This document shows positions 1 to 16,000 of a stretch of 64,000 nt of DNA, one piece after another. Source of the stretch: Hyaloscypha bicolor E (Eukaryota; Ascomycota; Leotiomycetes; Helotiales; Hyaloscyphaceae); NCBI RefSeq assembly GCF_002865645.1, contig NW_020194664.1:120104-184103 (forward strand), read 5' to 3'. The notes beneath the pieces are model-generated. The model was not told where the DNA came from and made no database searches. It was given only the letters and a program-made list of their open reading frames with translations. The position numbers and the translations under genes are program-made. Within the stretch, counting starts at the first letter, position 1. Each line of letters starts with the position of its first letter.

Positions 1-531
1 ATATAATTATATTAAGGGAAAAGAATTATTTAATTTTTAGCTCAAAGATATAAAGCGTAATTTTAAAATTTTAATTTATATCATAGAATTATGATTATAA
101 ATTTTGATCAAAAATACTTAATTCATAAATTATAGAAATTTCTTTATATACTTTTATATATGTTCATATATTATCTCATTAATAAAAAAATTATTAAATA
201 ATAAATGATTTTCATTCGACTTTAAAAAGAAAAAGAAAAATATAAAATTAAATATTATTTAATATTAAATTTTATTCAATCTATATTTTTATAAAAATAT
301 TTAAAGAATTTATTCATAAAAAATATAAATAAAAAAATATTAGAAAAAAGTATATAAAATTAATTATATCTAAATAAGATAAAATTATAATTAAATAGAA
401 ATATACTGATATTACTAACTAAAAAATTTATGATTTTATAAATCTGATATTAATTTTATTATGAAGGGTTTTATTATTAATCATATTTTCTCTTTGATAT
501 TATTTTTTTCGTTTTTGGATATATGCAAGAA

Positions 532-628
<97 letters not shown>

Positions 629-830
629 TATATTAGAATTTATTTTAACTAATTTCGAGAAATAAAAGAATTTATTAAAAATATTTATTTAAACTTTTAT
701 AATATTTATAATTTAAATATATTTGAATTATTTAAGAAATTATATTAGCTAAATATATATAAATTATCTATAATAATAAAGTAATTATTTGAAATTATTT
801 TATTTTAAATTTAAAAATATTTTAAAAGAA
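1..830. other. AT-rich segment without RIP signature
   Basis: No gene is visible. The segment is extremely AT-rich, but unlike the sequence after about 830 it still has many CpA and TpG dinucleotides, so its composition does not look RIP-generated. It contains one long trinucleotide microsatellite. What it derives from is unknown; an AT-rich spacer or an old organelle-derived insertion are possibilities only. Confidence 0.4.
532..627. repeat. (AAT)n microsatellite, about 32 units
   Basis: An uninterrupted run of AAT units. Read in one frame it gives a poly-isoleucine open frame, which is an artefact of the repeat and not a protein. Confidence 0.95.
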
Positions 831-3097
831 TTAATATTTTAAAGTTTAGCTTAGATATTAATATAGCCTATAATCTTATAAATATAATAGTCTTAGTTAT
901 ATTAATTAAATTAACTAATATTAAGAAGTAATTCAAGTATATAATAAATAGATTTATATAATAATAGTAATCTAGAAATTAGAGTTTATTAAAAAGCTAT
1001 TATTTAATATTTCTAATACTATAAATAATAAGCTCTTATAAAAGATAAAAGAGGTTTTAAAAAAAACTCGGCCTTATATTAAAAAAGCTAAAAAGATATA
1101 TAAAAATAATATATTAGAAAATATTATATTACTAAATCTTTTTAGCTATTTACTAATAATTTCTATTTTAAAGCTATAGATTTTAGTAATTTAATTTATA
1201 AACTTATTACTATTTATAATAATCTATTAAAAATTAATTATATAATTTAATTAAAGAAAATTTATTTAGCTATAATTAAAATAGTTTTTTAAAAAAGTAA
1301 TTTTAATTTATTTTTTAATATTTCTAAAATAAGTAGTAGATATTAAATTAATTATTAGATTTTAATTCTATTTTAGGTTTCTAATTAAAGAAGTTCTTTT
1401 AAATATAGATAATTATTTAATTAAGGAAAAAATAGAAAATAAATCTATTATTATTAAATCTATATTTAATAAAAGAATTAATATTTGCCTTATTCTAGTT
1501 ATTTATTAATTTAATTAAATGATTTTAAAGCTTATTATTAGAAAATAATAATTAGAATAATAAACTTCTATTTATAAAGATATTTAGTTTTAGTTTTATT
1601 TATTTTAAGATTCTTTAAAGAACTTAAATTTATATTTATATATATATATCTCTTTTAATATCTATTTAAGGCTCTTTAAAAAAATATTAATTATAAATAA
1701 ATAAGAATAGAATAATAATTAGATAATTATTAAAATTTAATTTTTATTTAATAAAATAAGAAATTTTATTATATTTATTTAAATAATAAATATAAATAAT
1801 ATTAATATATAACTTGTTTTTAAAATAGTATTAGTTTTAGCTAAAGTAATAGAGCCTATAAAGGCTTTTTATAATAGTTAATAGTTTTTTATTAATAAAA
1901 AGAAATATTTCGGCTTATATTTATTATATATATTAAAAAGGAATTATATTATTTTAGGTATATATATTTTAATTACTTTATAACTAGTTAATATAAATAG
2001 AAACAATATATATAATAAGAATTATAGTTCTAAATATTATAAAAGAACTTCTTTAAAGAAATTTTATTTAACTAGAAAATACTATATATATATAAATTAA
2101 TAAAAAAAGAAATCTTATTACTAAAAATTATTAAAGAGAAAATTAAGATTATTTAGAGTTCTTATTTATTAATAAAAGGCCTCTAGCTAGTTATTATAAA
2201 GATATTATTAACTAAAATAATATTTTGATTTAAAAAAGACTATATTTTAAAATATTAAAATAATAATAAAATTTAAAGAAAAATCTCTATTATTTCTTAT
2301 TTAATTTTATTAATAATAAAACCTTTTTTATTATTCTTATAACCGGGAATTATAAATTCTATATTTTAGAAAACTAAAAAAGAAATATTAAAAATATAAT
2401 AATAAAAAATAATATTATATATATTATTTTTATTATTTTTATTATATTTATATATTCGAGATATTATAAAAAAAGCTTTTAAGAAATAAGATATAAAGCC
2501 TATAAATTCCTATATTAATAGAAATATAAAAGAATTTAATTAAGAATTAATAAAACGAATATTTAAATACAAATTACCTTTTATAATTATATTATAAGAT
2601 ATTTCGAAAAGTTTATTATATAAAATCTAATAAAAAGTATATATTTTAATAATACTAGAAATATTAATAAATATATATTTTATTATTTAATTTATTAATT
2701 ATTTCTTATAAAAAGATTATATTTTATTTTTATTTATTACTATTTTCTTTTTAATATTATTTTCTTAATTTTCTTTTAAATATTTATTTTAATAAAAGCT
2801 AAAAAATAAAAATATATATAAAGCTTAAGTTATTATTAATTTATTAATAAAAGAGAGCCTATTTATCTTAGACTAAACTATATTCTAATATATAAGTATT
2901 ATAGGCCGAGTTTTATTAAGGAATTTATAAAAGGTTTTAAGATTTATTTTCTTTTTTATATATTAATAAATACTATTTATTTAGGTTTAATTATTAGCTA
3001 TATTTATTTATATATATATATATATTCGACCTAGCTTATTTAGCTTTATTTAAATATTTATTATTATTATTATTTAATTTGAAATCTTTATTACTTA

Positions 3098-3192
<95 letters not shown>

Positions 3193-4443
3193 TTATTATT
3201 TAAAAACTTATTTCTTAATAATTCAGAAATATTAATACTAATAGCTTTATTATTCTAAAATAGAAATTATATTATATTAATATAATTATAATATATTTTT
3301 ATAAGAATTAAAATAATATATATTAATTAAAGCTAATAAAAAGAAATAAATACTACTTTATTAGCTTAAATTATAAAGCTATTAATATTTCTTATATAAC
3401 TAATATACTTAATAAAGGAAAAAAGCTAGCTAAAAGAAACTTCTTATTTATTATAATTATATTAGATAAATATTATAAAGAAATAGTAATATAAGAAATA
3501 AGAGTAAAAATAATTAAATTTTAATATAAGAAATTATAATAATTCTTGAATTATAATTATAAAAAGAATATAACTTTAAAGAATAATAATAAGATTTAAT
3601 TAATTATAACTATATTATAGCCTTTTTTTTAAAGGAAAGTTTCTTAAATTAAATTAAATAAATAAAGCTATAAATAAATTATTTTTATTTATATATATAT
3701 ATAAATAAAATATATTTAAAAAGAAGATTTCTAGTTATATTAAGGCAAGAAATAATCTATTTCTTTAAAGAATAAAACTTATTTAAGTTTTATTAATTAA
3801 GATATTAAAACCTAAACTAAAGTAATTTATTAGTTAATTAATTCTTAAAGAAAAATAGAAAATATAATTATATATATATATAAAATAAAATAAAAAAATA
3901 CTAAAATAACTAAAAAATATCTTTAATAATCTTATATATAATATAACTTTAATCTGAATTCTTTTTTATTATATAGGCCTTAATAAGATTCTTATATATA
4001 TTAGCTTTATTAATTTAGCTATTATTATTTTCTGGATATTTCTTTTATTTAATTTAATATTAAATAATTATTTTCTTATATTTTTTTAACTAACTAAAAT
4101 AATTTAATTATTTATAATTTGCTTAATTTCGAACTTATTATTCTCGGGATTTATAATAAATAGCCTAGTTTCTTAAATAGCTTATTTACTAAGCTATTAA
4201 TATTCTAAGTTTTAATAAAAAATAAATGTATTTTTTATAAAGCTATTATTAGAATTATTAAAGGCTTTATTAATATATAAATTAAATAACTTTTTATAAT
4301 TCAGAATATTTTATAAATCTCGTTTATAATAAGTAAATAATATAAAGATTAAATAAATAGCCTCAAATTACCTAAAACTAGTAAATTACTAATAAATATA
4401 AAATTTTTATTAAAGTATTTATATTCTTTTTTCTTAATAACTA
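831..4443. other. RIP-degraded repeat DNA, family not recognised
   Basis: CpA and TpG are nearly absent, TpA is abundant and stop codons fill all frames, as expected for repeats mutated by RIP. No domain could be read. A short motif ACTCGGCC occurs near 1,070 and in inverted orientation near 2,905 inside AT-rich context. This could be the remains of terminal inverted repeats of a ~1.85 kb element, but the match is short. Confidence 0.5.
3098..3201. repeat. (ATT)n microsatellite
   Basis: About 34 near-perfect ATT units with one T-run interruption near 3,181. A shorter ATT run precedes it at about 3,061. Confidence 0.95.
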
Positions 4444-4749
4444 TTATAAGAAAGAAATTCTAATAAGACAAAAACCTATATAAAGTATACTAAAATATAA
4501 AATATAACTTAATAATAAATTAATAAAATTAAAAATATAAATAATAAAATATAAATAGTATATAATATATAAAAGCTTAATTAATTAAACATAGAAAAGA
4601 AATTATTATCTAGAATTATAAAAAAAACTAGCTTTTTTATATAGTTTTTATAAGTTATATATAAAAGGCTATAGCTTTTATTATATAATTAAAATCTTAA
4701 AACTATTAATATAATATAATTTTTAAAAAATATAGTCTATTATATTATA
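4444..4749 (-). repeat. 3' LTR of gypsy copy A
   Basis: 306 bp, aligned by eye to the LTRs of copy B in inverted orientation. Shared landmarks include the AAGCTTAATTAATTAAA block, a TATATAAAAGG block and the CTATAGTCTATTATATTATA end. The ends, probably once TG...CA, now read TA...TA, consistent with RIP. Confidence 0.75.
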
Positions 4750-7700
4750 TTTATTTCCTAAATACTAAAACTAATAAAGAAATCCTATTTAGAATCCGAA
4801 ATAATAAAATAATTAGAATTTTCTTTTATTAGCTAATTTAATTTCTCCTTAATATATTTAAAATAAGATCTATTACTTTTAAATAGTTTTATTTTATATT
4901 TCCGAACTTATTTAAAAGTTATTCGAATTTACTTAATTATATTCTTATATTAAATCTAATATAATTCTTTATATTAATTAATATTTGCCTTTAATTATTA
5001 CTTAATTTCTGCCTTTATTACTAGATATTAAAGGAGCTTATTATAGTAAATTATATTATAAATTATACTAATATATTTTAAATAAATAGCTTTTTTGAAT
5101 TTTATATTATTTATAGTATTCTTAAATTAACTTTTAATAAAAGAGAAAAACTTTAGATAAAAGGCTTTAATAATTTTATAAGAGATTTCATTTTTATATA
5201 TTTTATTTTTAATAATAACTAGATTTATTAGAATTATAATAAAAGGCCTATTAAATAATAAATTATTATTAAGCTATTTTTTAATTTCTATATTATTCGA
5301 GAATTATTACTCATTTATAATTCCAGATTTATAAATTATCTAGCTAAAAGCATTTATTTATCTAGTTAAATAAACTATATAACTAATATTCTAATAATTT
5401 TTATTAAGATAGAATTTGCTATTTAAAGCTTTTATAATAGCCAGATCTTTAATATTACTTTTATATTAATTATAATTAATATTTCTAGAAATATAATATT
5501 AGACTAATTAAGAATAAATAACTAGATAAATAAAATACTTATTTAATATCTTATAAAATCCGAGCTATTATCTAGATTTTTATATTTTAATACTTTATTT
5601 TTTCGAAAATAAAATTATAGTATTTCTATTTCTCATATTAAAAGTTCTTAAATATTAAGCTTTTTAATTTATTTTAGATAGTTTTTCTTATAAATATAGC
5701 TATTTATATTTAAATTACTAGTATTAGATTTGGGAATAAGAATTATAATATTAAATTAGAACTATGAATTTGGGCGGGATTAATTAGAAATATAATATTT
5801 ATATTTATATTTTATAATTTCCTGATTTTCTAAAAAGAAATCTCGTATTTTCTTATTTATTTAAATAATAGAAATATATTTCTTGCTTTTAGTAATTTTA
5901 TAAATTATAATAACTAGCTTTAGAATATTCTTATAAATATTAATATTTCTTATATTAATAAATAAAGTATTAGTAAACTATTAGATATATATTTTACAAA
6001 AAGCTTTAAGGAATTCATTATTAATTTTATAATATTCTTATTTATAAATAAATCTTAAAATACTATTATATATTTCCTTAAAATTATATTTATTTTATTA
6101 AATAAATATTAATTTCTATATAGCTAATATCTTATAAATATATTTATTACTTTTATTTTCTTTAAACTTAATATTTTTAATTTTCTGCTTTTTAGTTCCA
6201 GATATAATTACAGGAGTTTTTCTAAATAATATCTTTTTTATTTATTTATTTTTTATTTTCTTTTATTTTATAAGTCTTTTATTTAGACTAGTACTCGGAT
6301 TTTTATTATTTATTAGAAGTTTTAGGCTTAGCTTACTTTTCTTTTTTATTAAATTCTTTTTAATTAGTTATATTAGTTATCTAAGTTTTATTAATAGAAT
6401 TATTATTAGACTATATTAAATTAACTCTATTCTTATTAGCTAGATTTAATTAAATTAAAACTAAAATTATAATAGAGGCCTATTTTTTAGGCTTATTTCA
6501 GAAAGTAAAAAAAGACTTATTATTATAAATTTCCTTAATTAGAATTCTGGAAGCTTTAAAGATATATTATTTAGCTTTTAGAATATTAGCTAATAATAGC
6601 TTAAAAACTAATTTTCTAGATTCCGAAATAGCTTTAATATATTTAAATACCTTAATAATATCTAATTTAATAAATATTCTAATATTCTAATATTTCTTAT
6701 TTTTAATATATTCTCAAATAGCTTTATTAATTAACTAAATAGCTTTATATATTAAAGCTTTTATTTTAAAAAAGAAATATAACTTTTTATAAATATTTTT
6801 ATTAAGATTATTATAGATATTATTAATATATTAGCTAAAAACTTTACTATATTATATAATTCTATTCTAATTCTTGGTTTTAAAACTATTTACTATAATC
6901 TTAATTTTATTAAGCTTTTCTTATTTATTTTTAATAATGCCTTTAATAATATTCTCGAATTTCCTATTATTAGCTTAATAGTTCTTTAGCTTTTCTTTAA
7001 TTAATTCTAATCTAGTTCTATTTCTAATAAAGGTTTTATATTTTAGGAGTTTATTATATATATTATTTAGCTTATCTAGAATATTTATATTAAATTTAGT
7101 AATTATAATTATTTTTCTAGTATTAGTAACCTTTTTATAATTATTTAAATTTCTTTAATATTCTAAATTTTAATATTATTAATTTATAGGCTTTTAATAA
7201 TACTATAGCTTATAAGAACTAGCTATTATATTTTACTAGTATAAGAAATCTATTTTTTAGCTATTTTATTATTCTTATAAAAGTTATATAGGTATTATTA
7301 GTATAATATTTATAAGTTATAAAATTAAAGATTCTTGAAATTATAAGAATTTCTTTTAAATACTTTTTAAAATAAAACATAAATTAGAATAAATTTAAAT
7401 TATATAAAAGTATTATATATATTCGAGTATTCTTTTTTCTTATTAAGAAAATAAAGCTAAAATAGTAATATATGTAATAAGAAAAATAGATATAATAATT
7501 AAATATATTTAAAATAATATAATTATAAATTAGAAATAATTATAGATAATAAAATATAAAATTAAATTTTTATTATAAAAAAGAATACTAATATATATAT
7601 TTAAAAGAATATAATCTAGAAAATAATTAAGGCAAATTAAACTAAATAGTAATAATAAGGAAATGAGAAAGTAATATAATAGAAATATAAATATAATAAT

Positions 7701-8399
7701 AATATTTAAAATATTAAAATAAAAAATAAAAAATTTAATATGAATATATTTTAATTCGTTATTTATTTGAAAACATTTCTATTAATTTAAAGAATAATAT
7801 AAAAGAAAAGAAATAATATAGGAAATATATAAAAGATAAAATATATAAATATATTAAAAATATTAGGAAAATATAAAATAAATATTAGTAAAAAAGAAAT
7901 TAGAATAATAGAATTAAGAAATAATTTAAAATAAGATATTATTTCTTTTAAAACTAATTCTAAACCTTTCTGAAAACTAATTATAATTATTTAATATTTA
8001 TTAAAATCGATTTTATATAATAGAAAACGATTTAATTAATTAGAACTTTAAAATAATATCTATATTCAAAAAGTAATATTAAAGAATTTAGAAATTATAA
8101 AAAAAAGAATTATAAAATAATATAAATAAAGTTTATAATACTATTATTAAGCTTGAAATAATTAATATTACAGTTAGTATAAAATATAGAAAATTCAAGT
8201 ATTTTAAATTAGTATTAAAAATATAGGATTAAAAATATTTTTTTAATTATTTAAATAATATGTAATAGTAAGAAATAGATTAATAGCAAGAATTAACTAA
8301 TTATATTAGCTTTTTTTTAATAAAAAAAGTCGGCTTCTAATAAGGAGATAATATTATAATTAAAGATTAAGTTTTATATAAAAGAAATTCTTTTTATAT

Positions 8400-11300
8400 A
8401 GAAATAGAAATATATAATATATTAATTAAGCCTTAGTATATATTTCTAAAATAATTATAGTTATATTAAAGAGAAAATAGGTTTCCTAGTATAAAATAAG
8501 TTTTAAATAAATAAATCTAGTTTATTTAATATCTAAGAAGTTCCCAGAATTATATATTATTAAATAATTTTAGAAATAATTATTAGATTTAATAAAGTTT
8601 GTTTATTTTTTTTATAGGATTTCTAATTTGGCTATTTTATTTATATATAACTTTTTATTAGGAAGTTTATTTAGATATTATAAGTAAATTTATAATAGTA
8701 GTTTAAGTTAAAATCGAAATCTATAAGTATTATAATTAAGCTTTAAACTAGTATAAGTTATAAGAATAACTAGTAAAAAAGTAAATAAAGCTTCTAAAAA
8801 ACTATTAGTTTAATATTTCTTTTTTTCTAGAAATATATAATAACTATTTGTATTATAAGAACTTTCTAGAAAGTGCTTTAATTCGGAATTAAGAGTTTAT
8901 AAAATAACTTCTCGATTTCTTATTTATTTTTATATTAAAAAGAATACTTTATATTTAATTTCTAAGATCTAATAATAGAACCTTATATTAAAAATATTAT
9001 CTAATAATAAGAAATAAGTAATAGTAAAGTTTATCTAATTTCTAAAATAGTAATTTAATAATAATATTCTTTAATAACTATAAATAATAGTCGAGAAAAA
9101 GAAAATAAAAGATATATAAATAACTAAAAGTAATAAGCTTTATTTCAGATTAAAAAAAGCTTTTATTATTAAATATTTCTTTCTAGTTTTTTATAAAAGA
9201 AATATATTTTACTTTTTCTAATTCTAGTAATTCTAGAATATATATAATAATACTAATAGCTTTTTTAATTTTCTGGATATTATTTTATTTATAGTATTTT
9301 ATTATTATTTCTTTTTCTAATTTTATATTTATTATTAATTTTATTTTTAGAGAAATACTAGAAATTATTTCTTTTAATAAACTATTTAAGTTAGTTCCCG
9401 ATATATATTCTTTAAAATATAATATTATTAAATTCTTTTAATATATAGTATTCTTTTAGTTAATTTATATACTTTACTTTATATAGGCTAAGCTAGTAAT
9501 ATAATAGCTTTATATTTATTAACTTGTTTTAATTTATTAGTTTAATATTATATATAAAAACCAGATTTTTTTTAAAAATAGATATTAAATAAATTTAATA
9601 AATAATATTAAATTACTTTTTTTTCTTTTAATTTCTTTTATCTTTTTTTTATTCTAGCTTTTTTAATATTTTTATTTCTTATTTATATTTATTTTATATA
9701 TATTTCTAAAAGTATTTCTCTATTATAAACTTTATTTTATTTAAGTCTTTACTAAATTAGAAAATATATTTCTATAAATAATATAGCTTCTTTATTATAG
9801 ATTATATAAAAGAAAATAAATCTAATTAGTTTATATATAGTAATTCGATTAATAAATAAAATATATAATAATAAATTTATTTAAGGTTTCTTTTTATTTA
9901 TTATAAATATAATAAGTATTTAAATAATTAATTAAAATTTCTTTTTAATTATATTATTTCTTTGGAATTATAGGCCGAAATAATAATTCTATTAATTTCT
10001 AGCTTATTAAATTCCTGAATTATTATTTCTTTAAATTCCGATTTACTATTTATTTTAAGCTATTTAAATAAATTTAGTAATCTTTTTACTAGTCAGATTC
10101 TTTAAAGATCTAGTTTTAATTTATTTTAAGAAATTATTTCTAATAATAACTAATGAATTATATTATTTATAGTCTAATAGTTTAATTATATTAATTTCAA
10201 GATAATAGAAAAGAAATATAGCTTTTATTAGATATAGAATTTCTTTTTGCTTTCTTTTACTTTTATATTAATAGACTTTATAAATACTAATATATTTCTA
10301 TATATAATTATAATAACTTTACTAGTAATAATAGCTAGTTATTAAATAAAAAGTACTTTTTCTTTTAGTATATCTAATATTATTATATAGTTCTTTAATA
10401 ATAATTTCCCTTTATTTTTAGTTATTAATAATAAGCTAAAATAAATATATTCTAGATATAATTCTCTATAATAATTAAATTCTTATATTATAATTTCAAG
10501 CTTCTTTATTTAATTTTCGAAACTCGATTCTAGATATTTCTTTTAGTTTAAAAAGTATTATAAGATATTATATAATATTCTAGTATTATTTAGAATAGCT
10601 ATTATCTAAAGAATCTAATAAAAATATCGAATTATTAAATAAAATATAGAAATTAGTATTATTATTTACTATTTTACTAGAGATTATTTATAAAAAACTA
10701 TAATTTTTATTATATAACTTCCGGATATTATTATTTTTTAATATTATTAATTTGTTTCTAGATATAATAAGGCTTTAATTATTAATTTCTAATAACTAAA
10801 TATTACTATTCAAATATTTAGTAGAGGTTTTAAAAGTCTAATTTTTTAAAATAATATTATATAATTAAACCAGAACTATTTCTTTTAATTAAATTTTCTA
10901 TTTAATAAATATTATTTTAATAGTATTAAGCTTTATTACTAACTATTTATTAATATTCTCGTTATTTCTAGTATTGCCTTTTTATTATAAATGTCTTAAT
11001 AATTTATTAGTAATAATATATTTAATTTCTTTAATATACTTAATTTTAAAATTAAATAATTAAATTTATATTAGCTAGTAAATAACTAGAACTCTAGAAA
11101 AATCTATAGCTGCTTTATTTAGCTATATAACAAATATATTAGTATCTAGTTTAAGAATAAAATAAATTTTATATAGCTAGAATAATATTTTCTATAAATA
11201 TTTTATTAGTTCTTAATATTTTTTTTTAATAATATTATATTTTTATTTAGTATTATTTTAAATTTTAGATTTATATTATATAACTTTCTTTTTTCTTTTA

Positions 11301-14300
11301 TTATTATATTAATTAAGCGTTCTATTCTATTTATTTAAACTAGGATTTATTACTAATATAATTATTTCCTAATCTTTTAATAGATTATAATATAACTTAT
11401 AAAATATTAGAATAATAATAAGTTTTTTTTAAAGAATTTATATAGCTTATATTTATTTATTATTTTATTTCTATATTATATCTTTCTTTATCTAATAGTA
11501 AATAGATTTAGTAATAATTATAAAGCCTTTAATTCAAATATAGTAATAAATAATAATTCTAATAAATGCCTTATTTTTAGTTATATTATTATAATATTCT
11601 TATTTTAAGATTTTAATAATTACTGAACTTAAAAGATTTCTTTTAAATACTTTATAAATAAAGCTAATAATAACTATACTATTATAATAGAACTATAATT
11701 TTTCTTTAATACTAGCTCTAGCTTATTTAATTCTATTTAAGGTTATATCCAGATTTTAAAGATATTCGAATATAAAATACTAAATACTAAATAAAATAAG
11801 CTATTTATTATAGTTTATATAAGGTTTCTTAACTCTAATATTATTAATAAATCATATAGTAATTTTAGGAAATAGGTTCTTTAAAATAGTTATAATAATT
11901 TATATAAATTATATAATAAAATTAGTAATTTCCTGAGATAATATAGTTATTTTTAATAAATCTAGAAGTATTATAAATATAATTAAATCTTTATTATAAG
12001 TATCTAATATAAGTTAATTATATTCGGAAAAGAAATTAACTAAAAATATATAAATATATCTAATAAATTCTTTTAAGATCTTATTAATAAATAGAAATAG
12101 ATTAGTATTTTATAAAATTACTAAATTCATTTTTATAGTAGTATTAATTAGTCTATAAGTTCTAGTAATTCTTTTTATAACCAGGAATTATAAATTCTAA
12201 TAAAGTCTATTATATTTCTTAAAAAATTTATAATTTAGATATTCTAATATTATTTTTATTACTACTAGTACTAGAGCTTTAGAATATAAGAAATTCTTTT
12301 CTTACTAGGCCTTATATTTAATAGTTTTAATTAAAATAAATAAACTAATACTTTTATAAACTTTTTTTATTTCTTTCTAATTAAATATAATAGTACTTTT
12401 TTAATTAATTATTAATTCTCGAAATATAGCTAGTTTTTTCTTCTTAGAACTAGTTTCTAATATCTAATTTTTTAAAACATTCTAAAATAAATTATAAATC
12501 TTTTAAAATAGCTAATATTTTTAATAAAAGATAATTCTTATATTTCTTAATATATTTTTATAAATATTTCCTAGTTTTGGATTTTTTAAATTAGTTTAAA
12601 TATTTATTAGAACGTTTTCTAGTTCTATTATTAATATTTACTAGCTAAATCTTTTTATTTTTTATTTTATATATTTCTATAACTAGAAATAAACTATAAT
12701 TATTATTCTTTTCTTTAAAAACTATAGCTATTTTCTCTAGTATTATTTTTATCTAATCTCTAAAGTTTATAACTTTCTTATATAGCTTCTTTTTATTTAA
12801 TATTCTAAAGTACTTTCCTTAAACTCTTATATATTCCAGAATTTTTTCTAATTTTGAATTTCAGATTTTATAATTTCGAAAATATATCTTTTTATTATTA
12901 GAAAATATTACTTTATTTCTTTTTTAGAAATGTCTTTATTTAATATTCTTTTTATTCTCTTTTCTATTAAATCCGAAACTACTTTTAATAATATTTTAAT
13001 TAGAGTCTTTTCTATTTTAGTTTTCCTAAAAATATTATTAATTTCTTAAATTCCTAAATCCAAAATAAAAGAATTAATAAAAAATTCCGGTATTTTTCAA
13101 TTTCTTCTAATATTATTACTAGTTATAATACTAGGCTCTATTTTTTCTTTTTCTATTTAGTTTCCTGCTTTATATTATTTAATTCTTTAATTCTAGAAGC
13201 TTAATATTTTTAAATTATTACTTTTTTCTATTTCCTAATATTTTCTAAAAATAGAATAATTATAATAATATAAGTATTCTAATTATTTTTAGATTAATAA
13301 ATCTTCTATTTTATAAACTATTTCTTTTATATATAATTTTTATTTTTATTTTTACTAAAAATAATTAATTAAATAGAATTTTCAGAACTTTTTTAATTAG
13401 AAAAAATATATTTTTATATTTTATTTTTTTTATAATTTTAGCTTTAAGTTTTATTATTTTTATAAATTCAAATTCAGTTCTAATAATAATAAATATTTAA
13501 TAATCTATAGTATTATATATTATTCTATTAATATTTCTAAAAATCTTTTCGGGGAAAATATTACTTTTAGTTCTAGTATTAATTATTTCTTTATATTTAA
13601 TATTTCTTTAAGGTTCTTAAAATATAAATTAGAAATATAGAAATTATATAATATATTTATAAACTAGTAATATTCGAATATTAATACTATTACTTTTAAA
13701 TTAAATAATTCTATTAATATTAGATATCTGAATTAATATTTCTAATTCCTTAAATATTCTATTTATTATATAAGCTATAGCTACTAGCTTTGTAGATTTC
13801 ATAATATATCTAACTATATTTAATATAATAATATTTCCTATTTATAGAATAATAAAATAGAAAATATTATTCTTAATTTATTAGTTCTAAAATATAATAA
13901 CTAGATCTGGTATTTTTAAAGTATTAATAAATATTCTTGTTTTTTTCTCAGTTTTTAGAAGTAAAATAGTTATTTTCTTTAATAGCCTTATTAGAATATT
14001 ATTAACTTTAAAAGTCCTATATTTATTATAATTAAAAGTATATTAGATTTCTAATTTATTTTATTTATTTCCGGAAATATTAATATTTATATTCTTAACT
14101 AGACTATTTTTTTATTTATTATTTTTTGAAATAGTATTTTTCTAGTCTCTTATATAAAATAGCTTTTCTTTTATTTTAGCTTATTTTTAGAAAACCTTTT
14201 TAGCTATTTTTATTTCTTTTTCTTTTCTTTTTAATAAGAAACCCGTTATATTATTAATAGAAATACTATTTATAACTAAATTTTAATATTATTTATTAAT

Positions 14301-16000
14301 TTCAAAACCTAAAATATTAATAATTCTAATATAATTTCCTTTAAGGCAAAGTAGCTATTTAGATTCCTTAAATATAACTTATTTATTTCTATATATAAAT
14401 CCCGGTTAATTAGTTTCTTTATTTCTTTCCTATCTAGTAAATCAAATATTTCCTATTACTTTTTAGATATTCTTAAATTATATTTTTAAGTTATAATTAA
14501 ATTCTTTTTCTCGAATTTAGGAAATAATTTAGTTAAACTACTAGTATTTACTAATAAGATAAAAGGAAATTCTTTCTTATTTAGGCTTAAATAGCTCTTT
14601 ATATTATCTTTTATTAAATTAGTAAATATATCTGTAATTTATAAGCTCTTTTATTAATAAATAATAAAACTAAAAAATATAAATATATTTTAAATTAATA
14701 TTATTATTTTTATTTTTATTATAATATTTATAGTAAATTTATTTCTTTAGTTCTAGATTTATATTATAGGCTATCTTAATTTAAATAATATTCTCTAATT
14801 ATATTTAATACTAACGTTTTTTAGAATATAATTATTTAGATTCTTTATCTATTCTAGTTTAATTATTATAACTATTATAATATTTCTTATAACTTTTATT
14901 ATAATTTCTTATATATTTTTCCTAAAAACCCGAATTATATTTACTAAGCTATTTATATTTATATTTTTATTATAGTTAGTCAAATTATATAAATAGATTA
15001 TAAATATCTTCTCGAATTATAATAGTAGCTATATTAAATTATTTTTATAAGTTCTTTTGAATTATAATAATAATAAATAGTTTTTCCAGATTTCTTATTA
15101 GCTAATTAATATTATTTCCTTTAAGTTTACTACTTTTAGTAACTTTTATATTATTAGTTATAAGCTGGATTCTTTTTTTACTTATATTTATAATAGCTTA
15201 AGGAAATATAATAGAAAAAATTAGTAAAAAATAATTATTTTCTAATTTGAAAACTATATTATAAACTATTATATTTAAGTATTCTTATTTAAGTCTAGAT
15301 ATATTTAAGTTATTAATAATATTAAAATAATATTTCTTTTTTTTATATATCTTATTATATTTATAAATAAAAACATTTATAGGCTTAAAGTTTATATTTT
15401 TAAAAATATAATTTTTTATTAGAATAAATAATTCCTTTATAAATTCTTAATACTAAATAATTTTATTTATTTCTTTTCTCTTTAATAATTTTTTAATACT
15501 TTATTAAATATATTAATATAAGACTTAGAAAAGATTTTTTTATTTTAAATTTATATAATAATCTAATTAAAAAAGTCGCGGCTAATTTTAAGTATTTTCT
15601 AATTATATTTTCGGAATTCCTTTAATAAAGCCTTAAAAAACTTAATTTTCTAGTAATTTTCCGGGTTATTAATATAGTATTCTAATATAGCTTTAATTTA
15701 ATTCTTATAAATAGGAAAGATATAATAGGTGGTTCTTTTTTTTTAGTATTATTAGATATATAATAGTTTTTATATATATTTATATACTATTTCAAGAATA
15801 TAAAAATATTACTTTCTTAAAATTATAGTATTTTAGAAGCTTTTATAAATAGTAGATTTAAACCCGATATTAATATATACTTATTTTTAATTATATTAAT
15901 TTTAATAATTTCTTTAATAATTAATTATAAAGTTTCTATATTTAAAGCTTTTACTAATAAAGTTCTTAAAGAACTAATTTCTTATTTAAATATATTTTTT
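8400..16000 (-). pseudogene. gag-pol relic of gypsy copy A
   Basis: Read on the reverse strand, short stretches match gypsy pol once stops are ignored. Around 12,200-12,100 there is the fingers/palm start of reverse transcriptase (RTYRLIN followed by KMNLV). Near 11,900-11,700 the palm continues, and near 10,330-9,900 the integrase core appears. All stops fit CAA/CAG or TGG codons hit by C-to-T or G-to-A. Order and spacing equal those in copy B. It cannot be expressed. Confidence 0.65.

Noticed and set aside
461..652. 63-codon open frame with a long isoleucine run
   Set aside because: It is the AAT microsatellite read in one frame.
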